Assembly: GCA_022829145.1 (NCBI GenBank)
Contig: CM040741.1
Location: 40,842,534 to 40,906,533 of the forward strand
From: Albula goreensis
Lineage: Eukaryota; Chordata; Actinopteri; Albuliformes; Albulidae
Direction: 5' to 3'
DNA length: 64,000 nucleotides
In this document: one piece after another, positions 54,401-64,000 of the stretch
How positions within the stretch are numbered: the first letter of the stretch is position 1
Layout: each line of letters starts with the position of its first letter
Translations under genes and position numbers: made by a program
Notes under the pieces: generated by a model
The model's database searches: none
The model's input: only the letters and a program-made list of their open reading frames with translations
What the model was told of the DNA's origin: nothing

Positions 54401-55484
54401 CACCTCTGTTAAGTCCTGCTGGGATTGATTACTTTTGTTTACAGTCTCAAACGAGCACCACATCCCTGATCTGTGTCCCTTCAGCTGCTTTGAAAACCAT
54501 AAAACCTCCTACCCAGAATGCACCTCCACCATAAGCCTCTCTGTTTATTGCCTAATGAGGCTCGTTAGCAGTGCAAGTGATCACCATGTCCGGCCCTCTC
54601 TTTATGAACTCTGAGAGTCTCCGAGGTGATCACAACTAGGAGAGTACGCTCCATCTGAGATCCTGGACCCCCAGGGGCACAGGGGAGAGTTGTTCAGTGG
54701 GAGGTTGGGCTAGCATTGTTGGTAAGGGGTTCATACAAAAACTGGCTCAGGATCAGACTTTATAAAATCCATGACAGTTCAGTCTCAGGAGAAGGTAATA
54801 TTTTTCTGGCTAGAAGATACAAATCTAGGACAATTTTAGAAAATCTGGGACATGTGTCAACCCTAAATTTACCCAAAGCAACACCTCAATTTTACTCTTT
54901 ATCTTGAAGGGCATGGCTGTGCCATGCCTGCCTGAATGCTTGGGTTAAGGCTGTTGTATCGGTTAAGCCTATCTTAACTCAACCAACTGCCATTCTCTTT
55001 TCCGTGAAGCAGTGCACAAATTTGATGTATAAAAGTCATAGTTTTCCCATTTACTTAAACAATCATTTGGTGAAAGACACAGATAGATGACATCATCTCC
55101 GTTGGTAATTAAAGTCCTTCTATTGTAACCTTCTGAAATTATACATTTTTTGATCTTCAGTGATGTGTGTCATTGTATCCTTGTGTGTTTCTAAAGAGTC
55201 AGTGTAAGCTTTATTGTGTATCAAAGACATAATGGGACTTCACTGCTATATATTCGCAGCACTTGGCCTAAAGCAGCATTCCATTGTGTCATCCAAAGCT
55301 ACATCATTGCAATTTCACCTGACTGAAATCGGCAGAACTGTCACACCACCTGTGTCTCCACATTTTTGTTTGTCTACCTGCATGACTCTTCCCATCCCTC
55401 TTTAATTTCTTCTCCTCTTCTTGTATCTGTGTTTTCTGTGTCCAGGTATTCGGAGGAGTACAGTGTGGACTCCACAAATGCGCA
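21326..55484 (+). CDS. Sodium-activated potassium channel Slack/KNa1.1, alternative 5' exons (partial)
   Basis: Four exons encode two alternative N termini of KCNT1, a six-transmembrane potassium channel subunit gated by cytosolic sodium in neurons. The Slack-A type uses 21326-21483 plus 27998-28165. The Slack-B type uses 41442-41590 plus 55446-55484. Both sets should join a common next exon, known to begin VQVEFYVNENTF, which I did not find up to 64000. No transmembrane, pore or RCK domain is therefore in the window. The N-terminal cytoplasmic tail is known to change gating kinetics and heteromer formation with Slick. Identification rests on block matches such as [16 protein letters not shown] and the TNxTFxxDDG block, recalled from human KCNT1 and KCNT2. 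KCNT2 shares the [11 protein letters not shown] block, but the Slack-A first exon and Slack-B exons favour KCNT1. Only one of the 5' sets is used per transcript. The interval given is a span, not one continuous transcript. Confidence 0.88.
21484..27997. other. First kcnt1 intron (6.5 kb)
   Basis: No exon or mobile element is recognised. A GC-richer patch lies at about 22700-22930 with open frames in several frames but no family match. A stretch at about 24780-25060 is dense in ATTA/TAAT words and looks like candidate regulatory sequence. Otherwise it is unremarkable AT-rich DNA. Confidence 0.55.
27998..28165 (+). CDS. kcnt1 second exon, Slack-A type
   Basis: The acceptor is GCCTTTTCAG and the donor is GACAG|GTACTG, with phase 2 in and out. 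The first base completes Arg of the previous exon. It encodes [19 protein letters not shown], then [19 protein letters not shown] and [13 protein letters not shown]. Human KCNT1 has [19 protein letters not shown] and GDPSFQNDDR here. The Met at 28071 lines up with the initiator of KCNT2 ([13 protein letters not shown]), so the exon could also supply its own start codon. Confidence 0.93.
28166..41423. other. Long kcnt1 intron (13.3 kb)
   Basis: No further coding exon is supported. It contains an A run (28641-28659), a TTTA-type repeat (about 31552-31580), a possible remnant related to HECT-like fish proteins near 35440-35540 on the + strand, and otherwise unique AT-rich sequence. Open frames just before 41442 (for example 40981-41259 + and 41220-41432 -) have no recognisable domain. 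The last few hundred bases should hold the Slack-B promoter. Confidence 0.55.
41442..41590 (+). CDS. kcnt1 first coding exon, Slack-B type
   Basis: ATG at 41442 follows an in-frame TAA at 41424-41426. The donor is GCAAAG|GTATCG, leaving in phase 2. It encodes [17 protein letters not shown]..., ending in [11 protein letters not shown]. Human Slack-B starts MARAKLPRSPSEGK and has GSVGSDVGQR at the same place, so both ends of the exon match and the middle diverges. Local CpG is high, as expected of a promoter exon. Confidence 0.9.
50123..50320. repeat. Degenerate 70-76-bp tandem repeat, about 2.7 copies
   Basis: Units start with ACACAGCAG or ACACAACAG at 50123, 50199 and 50269. They share TTGC/TTTGCCC, TCACAGTATGAxACAACA and ACATTACCCA blocks. 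The third unit is partial. The family is not recognised. Confidence 0.75.
51856..51874 (-). promoter_or_regulatory. ZNF143-like (SBS-type) site, minus strand
   Basis: The minus strand reads CAACTACATTTCCCATGGC, close to the ZNF143/STAF motif ACTACAATTCCCAGCATGC over its ACTACA and TCCCA core. It is paired with a second site facing it at 51924. Confidence 0.45.
51924..51939 (+). promoter_or_regulatory. ZNF143-like (SBS-type) site, plus strand
   Basis: AACTACAAATCCCAGC matches the core ACTACAA-TCCCAG of the ZNF143 motif. It lies about 50 bases from the minus-strand site, in opposite orientation. Binding is inferred from the motif only. Confidence 0.45.
53500..53850 (+). mobile_element. Decayed hAT (ZBED-like) transposase fragment
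   Basis: The open frame around 53521-53790 carries the end of a BED zinc finger ([19 protein letters not shown]: the Tyr-His and His-Leu positions are kept, but the Cys pair is not seen). A polar linker follows, then [18 protein letters not shown], matching the hAT signature of the type KDLRPISVVEGDGF. After a frameshift, [12 protein letters not shown] continues the usual EPEYTVPSRKTI block (about 53793-53830). The rest of the transposase, including its catalytic core and dimerisation region, is absent. Flanking words such as TATCGAATAG (about 54093-54102) may belong to its non-coding ends, but clean terminal inverted repeats were not found. It is a dead, internally deleted copy. Confidence 0.7.
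55446..55484 (+). CDS. kcnt1 second Slack-B exon, a 39-nt microexon
   Basis: The acceptor is TGTGTCCAG and the donor is GCA|GTAAGT. The first G completes Arg of GQR from the 41590 exon, and the last two bases need a G from the next exon to make Gln. It encodes [12 protein letters not shown](Q), where human Slack-B has LPVEDFSLDSSLSQ just before VQVEFYVNE. Spacing, phase and the acidic/DS pattern support the call despite its size. Confidence 0.8.
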
Positions 55485-56852
55485 GTAAGTCAGAGCACGA
55501 TGAGGTCCTCCAGGATTCTCGGGCAGCCAATTCTGAAGCATATGATGTTTGATCTTTAATGACTGAGGTCCAACGGGGCTATTTTTTCACTGTACAACCT
55601 TGCACTGTCTCTCTGTATGGGACAGTGTCACTCTGTTCACTGCAGCAAGTTTGAAAGGTTTGAATCTTCTGGGAATGCTCTGAGAGCAGAGCTTGACATG
55701 TGGTGCAAAATGCAGCTGGCAAGCTGAGTTGGGCCATATCACATCTGGTACTTTAGTGGAGGTGGGGGGTAAATAAACTATGAAACCCTACCAAACATCC
55801 CCCTGCATTTACAGCATGGCACCACTTTGCTTTGATAGCTGAGGTCATGTAGTGCCCTTGCTGGGTGTCTCACAAAGCCAGTGAGACACAGAGCAGATAC
55901 AAGAAGGTTTGTTTTCATGTGGGACAAACAGAAATTAAACGGTTTTAGTGGATTTTTTTGCACTAACACCTCTCCACTACCCATTGCTAATCTCTCCTCA
56001 CTGCAGTGTGTCCACCTTTAATTGATCCACAAAGATGATATGCAGAACATTTTATAATGCAGCACAACATTCATTCACAATGTCCATGTACACTAATATA
56101 TTTAGACACAAGTAATGGTGATGTATCATTTCCTGGCTAACGTTAGTCTGGAAATCCGGCCAGTTGCTTTGTTTGCATGCTGGCGGAGGGCCGCTAGAGC
56201 ACTTCCTTGTAAAAAATTGATTGGCTGCGTTTCATGTAGGTCTGCCCTAACCTCACAGTGCAACAGTGAGCAGTGAAGGGGAATGAGATTACACAAGTGA
56301 ACATGCCCCATGTGGATGTTCCGTTTTAGTGGACTGCTGTGGGGAGAATAGCTTTTTTCTAAAAAATGGTTAAACGATTAAAATTAAATGAAATTAGCCC
56401 CGTTGACAACCCTTTCAAAGATACATTCAGGAGTGGAATATCTTCAAGCTATTTTTAATTTCAGGACCACAAGTCCTCTCTGAGAGATAAATACAAAATT
56501 TTTTGAAGGATGGGATTTCCCCTTTGACCTAGAATATTGATAGTAATAAAAGACTCAAAAACATGAAGTCACTATGAAAGCAGTTAACAGATGGAAGGAA
56601 TTTATTCTCATTGTGTATTATAAATGCCTGTTCAAGTAATAATTGTGTGCGGCTATCTGATATAAAATGCAAAGTACAGGTATTAATTGATTCAGTTTTC
56701 CTGGAATTCATCCAGGCGTGTAGTTTACCATCTGAAGGCTCACTTGACACAACCTGATGGTTTGTTAGCTACATATTGAAAACGGTGTTGCAAAATAGTA
56801 CAAGTTTGAAAAGTTGACATTTCAATGAATGTATAAGTAACTTTGGACTGCT

Positions 56853-57009
56853 AAAGTCAATTTTCAGACTTCTTCTCAAGATTTCCTGCAGACCGTGGCC
56901 ATATGGTTTTGCTTAACTTAAGATATGAAATTGCTATTCTGTTTGTAAGGTTTCTAGGCAAATGAAAGGGCATTAGTTTTCCAACTAAGTCATGCATCAC
57001 TACTCTTCA
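56853..57009 (+). repeat. Diverged dispersed repeat (partner copy at about 2991-3162)
   Basis: Both copies contain AAAGTCAATTTTCxGACTTC near one end and GGGCATTA...CAACTAA...GCATCACTA near the other, in the same order and at similar spacing. The family is not recognised. Confidence 0.5.
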
Positions 57010-60000
57010 GTTAATTCGTATTTCCTCTGGTAAAATCATGAAGTGAGTTTGGCGGAAGTAGGCCTTAAGTTTCTCCCGTATGCCAACTTCATTCAATTAC
57101 TTTGCATTTCCCATTGGTAAAGTAATTGCAAAATAAACTTTCAAAAGATTATAGTTGAAAATGGACTGTTCCATTATGGTAATTGCAGGTCAAACAGACA
57201 GTAGAAAAATATTTTTTCTTCTGTAATTAGTAAGTGAATAAATTAATTATGATGACTCCATTATTGTCTGTATTGCCTTCAAAATTGACTTTCATAGTTG
57301 TTGATAAAGCTTCCTGGAAAGCATAAACCTACTGTTTCATCTAAGGAAAAGATGAGCCATACATTTCAAGTAGGAAATATTTACATATTACCTATTTTTC
57401 TTAAGAGAAATTTTAATACACTTTTTTGAGCCCAGCATTCTTTGCTGAATCTTTCAGATGAATCTTTAATCTTTTACATTTTAGACAAAAAAGCTTCCTT
57501 ATACTTTAAATGCACTTAAATTTGTCTTCCTCACCCTTTGAGCTTTTTGTAGTTTGGTGTATTTATAAAAATAATCATGCCAGCTGACATTTACATTCCT
57601 GAATCCAGCACCAATGCTATTTTTTCCCTGAGGTGTTCTGTCAAGATATGAATCAGTGGCGCTAGATACCTGGGCCTGTGAACCTCTGCTTTCAGACTCA
57701 GGCTACGGTTAGTCAATCCATTATTTTCTGTGACTTTGAAATCCCATTATTTGTGCTGTATCAGAGCCAGACACCAAATATATCCACAATATGATTAAAT
57801 CTACATACTTTCCTTTTTCTCTTGCTTGAGAATTCATCTGCAAAAATTCTCTCTTGAGGTAGAGATATATACGATACATGGTATTGTATAAATTATATAT
57901 TGCATAAATGCCGCTTCACACCCACCCAACATCTATTGATGCGCCATGATGGGTAATTACTGAGGACTGATTCCATTACTTTACAGAAGAAGACATGTTA
58001 GGGCAGACGAGACCAATGAGCCCTTTTGTGAATCTGCTCTGGTTTTCTGTGGGTTGAACAAAGTAATCATCCAGAAGGCAATCAAGCAGCTTTTGTTTTG
58101 TTCTCGTCATCACAAATGAGGGAAAACAAAAAAAAATAGGTCAGGCTTTGTCCACTCACTCTTTACCAGCAACAGATGTACAGTAATGACAGTAGGAGGA
58201 AGAAGTTATTCTGCGCTAGTAATCTTTTTGAGTTTCTTTCATCAGAGATACATTTAACGGAATCATTTAAATCATTCGTGTCACTTGGGTTTGTACAACA
58301 GCATATGTTCATGACCTGAAAGTGTATATTTGTAATTAATTTGTTTGATTTGTTCATTGTTGCTTCCTTTAATTTTTTTCACAGTTTCTGGTGCTCCTTC
58401 TGACACATCATTCCTTATATTTATTTTATTTTGTATTCATTTTTTACACTGATTCTTTATGCAGAATCTCATATGGTCTGTAAAGCCATCCATTTTTATA
58501 GCCTGTTTTTTCAGTCTAGTACCAAAAAAAGGCCTGTGCAGCCCTGTCATCAAGGGATCTGTTGAGTAATCACTAAATCATATTCAGTAATAATTTTAAT
58601 CACTCTTTAATTAGTACCAATTCATATCACCCATGCCCCAATTTACATAAATTGGCAGTTCAGTGGTTTTGGCATATCTTTTCATATGCATCCGTATTCT
58701 GAAAAATGTAACAATGATGAAATAATGAATTTCATCTAAATTGCAGACTAAATAATCAGACTGCTTGGATTACTAAAGTCTGTCTTATGGTGCATGATAA
58801 TTCTTAAGCAGAATCAAGGACCAAATTAAGGCAGGTTAATTGTCTTGAATACAGGCCTTTTTAGCTTTTTGCTTGTAAAAAGAAATATATATAACATAAA
58901 ACTGAAATGAAATTTATTTGGTGACTGGTTAGTGTTAGTGAGTCACATACTTTAGTTCAATATATCTTATTCGTCGGCATCTCCCTCTGAGTATAATTAA
59001 AGCTGTGGCTGACTTTGTGTTATCTAAGAGGCTTTCATGTCATGAAATATGGATGGGAGCGCTAGACAACGGTTGCTCTGCCTCATACTGAAGGATGGAA
59101 CGTACATCAGCATAGAGCACCTACTACTTCATGATCCTCTATTGCTCTGTTGCCCCTGGCAAATCACTGTTTGTACAATTTACAGTGCAACAATTGCATA
59201 GTGATCATCTCAATGAGTACCATATTAGCATGTGAAGCTTCCATATTTTCATCTGCAATTTGTTGCTGGGGAGTAGCCAGTGGTTGGTAGGATGACCCTC
59301 AGTAATTGTAAGGTATGGTACAAAATGTACAGAAGATATAGTTTCCCAGGCAACAGACCTTGTTTAGCAGCAGAGTATAGTGTGTTGAAGGGAAGAGTTG
59401 TGGGTAAGTGAAATATATGCCTCCAAAATAAAGCTGTTCACAGTGGGATACAGCTATGAACTGATCTATTGCTGGTCAGTGTCAGAGACATGTGACCCAT
59501 CACAAGTCTTGATTTGTAACTGCTTTGTACCTCTCCTGTCCATTCATCTGCATATATTCCCTGGCTTGCAATAAAACTGAGAAGTCTGTTCTCACTGAGG
59601 AAGGCATTAGTGTCAATTTGATTGATGCCTGGGTATGAGGTTTTTGAATACTCCAAGTACAATATTCCCCTCTGACTGTAGAGAGATCTGAGGTTTTCTT
59701 GTGCAGATTCATTTGTTTTGGCCAATCACAGTCAGAGACGGTACGATTGTGGATCTGCACTATTTTACATGATGTTATTCATTTGGGTGGTTAATCCATT
59801 GTAGGTGGTTGAGTGAAAATATGATAACAGCATTGCAAGATGAGGACAATTTGTTCAAATTGCAAATTTTCAGGACATCAGGAAATTTTGTTTAAAATCA
59901 GGAATGTCTCAAAAAACCAAATTGTCTGGTCACCCTACTCATAGTCTTAATTAGCCTTTCCGGGGAGAAAGTGACAGGATGTGTCACCTGTTGGAGTCGT

Positions 60001-60720
60001 AAAGAGGGAAGCAAATTTTTTCACGTGATTGGGCTGTGGAGTAGTTTTCAGTTATTAGCGAGAATTTTTCAATTTCTACTGCTTCTTAAGATATGGATTA
60101 ATGCAGACAGTATGCACTATAGTTAGTGCCTCTCTTAGGGAATAAAACCCAAGCATGCAGTTTTGTCCACATTATTTTTTATCACCCTGAACAAATGAAG
60201 ATCTATCAAACAATCAGCAATGCTTTTACATTTCTCAATTTCATGTGCTGAGATGCTTACAGACATGTAATTAATCATTTAGCCTTGGGGAGGTGAGACT
60301 GCCTCGAAAGTGCATTAATGTTGATTCAGATTCTACACAAGTGAAGCAGCGTCATCCAGTTTAGTCTCAGGAACAGCGCCTGGATGTCAGCCTGAGATGC
60401 CTCCGGCTTCCTAAACAATGATAATGGGATCCAGCAGATGGACAGTTGGGGTGGGCTCATTCCCAAATGGAGCATAATGAAAATGCGCTATAAGGGGTCC
60501 CATGATACACTCTGGAGCTGACTCACAGTCCACAGGAATCAACTGGGCTTTGCAAGCGAGACCCGTGATGGCTTGTTTGGACCAACATGCATGTAACAGC
60601 CACAAGAATAACATATAAAAGGGAAATGCAAAATCCATCCATGTGAGGTATGGAGAGAGTCTTGAGCAGAAACAGAACAGATCTGCTCCTAACTACAACA
60701 GATTCATGTTAGATACGTGG

Positions 60721-61383
60721 ACAGGAAAAGGAAATGTTAACCGCACACTTAAAAAAAAAACATCAGTCTAACCCATAAGCGTGCAGGTTTATTGCAGCTC
60801 ACATAATAGCAATACAAAAGTGCACCAAAAAATAAAAAAATGCTCTAGTGCACAAAAAAGAAAATAAATGAACTTCAGGATTCTTTTTTGTGCACGAGAG
60901 CACTTTTTTATTTTTGTGCACTTTTGTATTGGTTTTTGTTTATAACAAATTTCGGGAGAGGCAACCTTCGGACAACCCTTCACTCAAACACCAGTATCCG
61001 TCCAATCCGGTTGTATACGCAGGTATGAATTTGCCACGTACCTTCCCTCCCATCACACTCTCTGTTTCGGAATCCCTCCCCATCGCCACCTTCAAGTCTA
61101 CCTCCCTTTCTTCTGTTTTTTCCCCCCTTTTTGTTTTCAGGGGGGGTTCACATCATTGTAAAAAATAGTAAGGCATGACACTGCCCCCCTGGACTCCAAG
61201 CCCAAGATCAATGTTCCTACCAATATACAACTCGCTACATCATAATAAACTCCTTCCAAACGCATTCATGCTGTCTGAAGGTTCATTCTCCTGAATTTAT
61301 ATTATAGCCGCAGTAAACCTGCAGGCTTACGGGTTAGACTGATGTTTTTTTTCCAGTGTGCGGTTAACATTTCCTTTTCCTGT
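60721..61383. mobile_element. 663-bp element with 78-bp terminal inverted repeats
   Basis: The left end (60721-60798) and the reverse complement of the right end (61307-61383) agree over their whole length: ACAGGAAAAGGAAATGTTAA, then CCGCACACT, an A run, CATCAGTCTAACCC, TAAGC and TGCAGGTTTA. Differences are few. The interior has no transposase and carries its own hairpin (60810-60931). This is the layout of a non-autonomous DNA transposon or foldback element. No target-site duplication is obvious next to the ends as drawn, and the superfamily cannot be assigned. Confidence 0.75.
60810..60931. repeat. Internal hairpin within the inverted-repeat element
   Basis: Arm 60810-60862 (CAATACAAAAGTGCAC...) is nearly the reverse complement of 60881-60931 (...GTGCACTTTTGTATTG), leaving an 18-base loop. 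GTGCAC occurs in both arms. Open frames on both strands here are by-products of the hairpin. Confidence 0.85.
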
Positions 61384-64000
61384 ACAATTAGCTCTACGCT
61401 CTTGTTCTGACTGAGTACAACAACTTGCTCTTCTTGCTTTTGGAACTTACCTGGACAGACTACATAATATGTTGGTGGTAGGAAATATCAAGTGCTAATC
61501 CACACAGTAGCTCACTATAGTACCCAAGGTTTACTTAAATTAAATCTGCAGTTCCTGTTGGTTTTTTGCCGCTCTTAAGTGATTCAGGGAAGTAATTTAT
61601 TGAATAAAGAGGCAATACAGCTTGATTCCAATGCCTAAACTGGCAGCTGATGGAAACATTACCAGAAAATAGTAATGCCCCTTCAGTATTTGAGTTTGAC
61701 ATCTCTGTTTTCATGTGGCACTCCATTTAGGAGCTAAGGGAACAGTATAGCATAGACAACAGGATAATAATGGTTTAAGTCATCAATAATGATTTTCATC
61801 TGTATATTATGTGGAAATTACAAATATTCATTGTTGGGGGTAAAATAATGTATACCCATAACGTATATTGCTGTGGAATAGATTGGAAAAATCAATGCAT
61901 TTGACAAGCAAAGAGTACATAATTTCCATACAGTAGTTTGTAATGTGGAAATGTAGCCATAATCCTGCCAAAGGTTTAGTGTCAAGGAAATGTTTCGTTG
62001 TCTAATTTAGTCCCATTCAGGACCAGAAATAGATTGTATACGATCCATGTGTTGCTTTTATCCTGTGGTGTGCTCCATTTTGGGGACATTGACCAAGGCT
62101 TTTCCTTTAACTCTTGCATGGTTGTCTCTTCACCTTTAATGCTTCAGTATTTATTGTTAGAATTATTATTGTTAGGAACCAAGTGACCCAACAAAGAAAG
62201 AATATTAAGAGCCCTGCCTTTTGTTTTTAGAAAATATGGAGTTACAATTTGTAAATGTTTCCTCAACTAGTACTACTGTGATGCATGAAGTTTGAGCGGC
62301 CTTTATCAGATTCCTCAGTTTATGGTTTATAAAACAAAGATTTTCATTTAGAATTCTATTTATCATGTATCAACCTATATATCAACTTTTAGTATTGGTT
62401 CCTCTTTTTTGTGGTCACTTCATGTGTTCAAATGTAGAGCGCTTTTTTTGCATCTGTTATGATAGTATTCTTAGGGTTCTACACGTCTTTTTAGTTTGGG
62501 TCTGTCTACCGTACGTTTTTAATAACATACTTTTGTTATGAACATGGAATGTGGGCATTTCAAATTTCTTTCTTATACAAGAATGTATGCTTCTGGAGCC
62601 AAGATTTTTATGTGTTTTCCATTCCATTGTCAGTCTTCACCCATCCATTTTGTGATTCCCTGCCAGGTTTCCTCTCCTGGCTTCCCTTTAGTCTTTGAAG
62701 GTATAATATGTAATTTTGCACTACTAATGGCCAAGAGAGGAATTAGATCAAAACACTCACACCACAAGATTGTGTGTTCCGTCCACCTTCTCTGTGAATG
62801 CACTGCACTGAGTTGGTTTGTTGCTAGATCTCGGTCATTAGTATACAAGTGTATGATAGTGGATGATCTTAACACAGTTGTGCTTCCCAAAGTCTAAACA
62901 GGGAGAAAAAAAATTAAGTTGTCATCTTGCTTAACTAAAAATTGTGCAGCTGAAGTGTAATCACGCATGCAGGAGAGGGGAAGGATGAAATGATTCATTA
63001 GCTGGGCAATCTGAACAAATCGCTTACAAAATTCCACTAAGTTAGTTCACTGTAAGCTCCTGTCTCACAGTCATTCTAAAATTCACATGGCCTGTGAGAT
63101 AACAGTCAGTCAGTTTTCTTTTTTCTTTTTTGCAGTATAGCTAACAAAGCTTTGATAAAGTTAGGCATAACACTGCTAGCTTCCACTACAGAGTCAACAT
63201 TCCAGTGTGCCTTTTGTAATGATAGGATGCGATTTTAACAGTATAATAGTATAAAATTGTATATATATACATTTTTTAAGTTTTACCCATTATACCTTCA
63301 AAGCATGCAAACCAGCCCTTAATACAACAACTCATTGTGGTTTTGGTCTTAAGTAATTTTGTATCTCTCTTAACCTATTGACCCTCATAAATAATTAACA
63401 CATGACTTACAATGGACATTTAATATGTACCTTGAGAGAAATCCACTCAAGAAGCATTTGAAGCACAGCATTTTCATGATTTTAATTATTTACGGGTAAG
63501 ATTGCATTCTGTGAACTCAGCAGTACTCGTGTAGTTAGCTTTACTCTGAGAATACAGAACAGATGTGGGTATGTAATTAGGTCTACTCTGTCGCCTTATA
63601 TACATTGAGGCCACACTGGTAAACCCCTGTCTGAGGGTGTGATGAAATTTACTAAGACAAGGCCTGAATTTATGGTAACCTTACACTGTAGGGTGGTTCA
63701 AAAGCCCCAGTTCAATTGTTAATGTTCAGTAGTGTCTGCCATCTTCATAGTTATAGCTCTTCACTAAAAGTTTCTGAACAATCACAAAGCTTTTACTTGT
63801 CATTCAACTCAAGATCCAACTTACAAAAGTAGAGAGATTGTCAGGCATTCAATTAGTTCCTTCCTTCTTTACTTTAGCTAATAGCACATCACTCTGATGG
63901 CAGTACTGTTTTCACCTGGCAATAAGCCTGATAACACTGATGCATAAAATATGAATCTCTGCTTCCAGTCCATTCATGAGTTTGGCAACCATTCTCATTT

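Larger units (their letters stand above)
41591..55445. other. kcnt1 intron between the Slack-B exons (13.9 kb)
   Basis: No exon is supported. The identified content is a 70-76-bp tandem repeat (50123-50320), two ZNF143-like sites (51856-51939) and a decayed hAT transposase fragment (about 53520-53850). A GC-richer, possibly regulatory stretch lies at about 54450-54640. The remainder is unremarkable. Confidence 0.55.
55485..64000. other. kcnt1 intron running off the right edge
   Basis: At least 8.5 kb with no exon found. The expected common exon beginning VQVEFYVNE was looked for and not seen. It contains the second copy of a diverged dispersed repeat (about 56853-57009), a repeat-end-like stretch (about 59838-59940) and the inverted-repeat element at 60721-61383. 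The 119-residue open frame at 62538-62897 shows no family match. Confidence 0.55.

Noticed and set aside
62538-62897. 119-residue + open frame, one of the longest uninterrupted frames in the right part
   Set aside because: Composition and residues look random, there is no domain, and an equally long frame lies on the opposite strand.
28166-64000. Common kcnt1 exon beginning VQVEFYVNENTF
   Set aside because: Looked for downstream of each alternative exon and not found. It probably lies beyond the right edge.

Overview
The window is vertebrate DNA, most likely from a ray-finned fish. It is AT-rich, gene-sparse and intron-rich, with long CA/TG and CT microsatellites, a fish-type Tx1-like LINE tail and a hAT fragment. 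Its two protein-coding genes are vertebrate families. No bacterial-type operon, rRNA, tRNA or CRISPR is visible. Both genes are on the + strand, head to tail.

Gene 1 (about 9.9-18.5 kb) is the 3' part of a BTB-Kelch gene. Seven exons join in phase without a stop and encode the end of the BACK region and a complete six-bladed kelch propeller. Compared with KLHL20 recalled from memory, every blade aligns in order and the C-terminal strand matches. Divergence is far greater than expected between fish and mammalian KLHL20, which is highly conserved. I read it as a KLHL20 paralogue, not klhl20 itself. BTB exons were not found and probably lie left of position 1.

Gene 2 starts about 2.8 kb downstream and runs off the right edge. 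It is the 5' end of kcnt1, encoding the sodium-activated potassium channel Slack/KNa1.1. Four alternative N-terminal exons are present. Two (21326-21483 and 27998-28165) encode the Slack-A-type N terminus. Two (41442-41590 and a 39-nt exon at 55446-55484) encode the Slack-B-type N terminus. The common exons for the channel body are not found before position 64000. The 5' part of the gene therefore covers more than 42 kb, with two apparent alternative promoters about 20 kb apart.

The remainder is non-coding: a Tx1-like LINE 3' fragment (8.0-9.1 kb), an 88-bp tandem repeat beside a kelch exon, microsatellites that form a splice donor and a splice acceptor of the kelch gene, a hAT transposase remnant (53.5-53.9 kb), a pair of ZNF143-like sites (51.9 kb), a 70-76-bp tandem repeat (50.1 kb), and a 663-bp element with 78-bp inverted ends and an internal hairpin (60.7-61.4 kb).

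The observation with the widest meaning is linkage. A KLHL20-like gene lies next to kcnt1, while in human KLHL20 and the Slack paralogue KCNT2 both lie on 1q. This suggests that the kelch gene is a whole-genome-duplication copy of KLHL20, kept here and apparently absent in mammals. That is inference and needs phylogeny and synteny.
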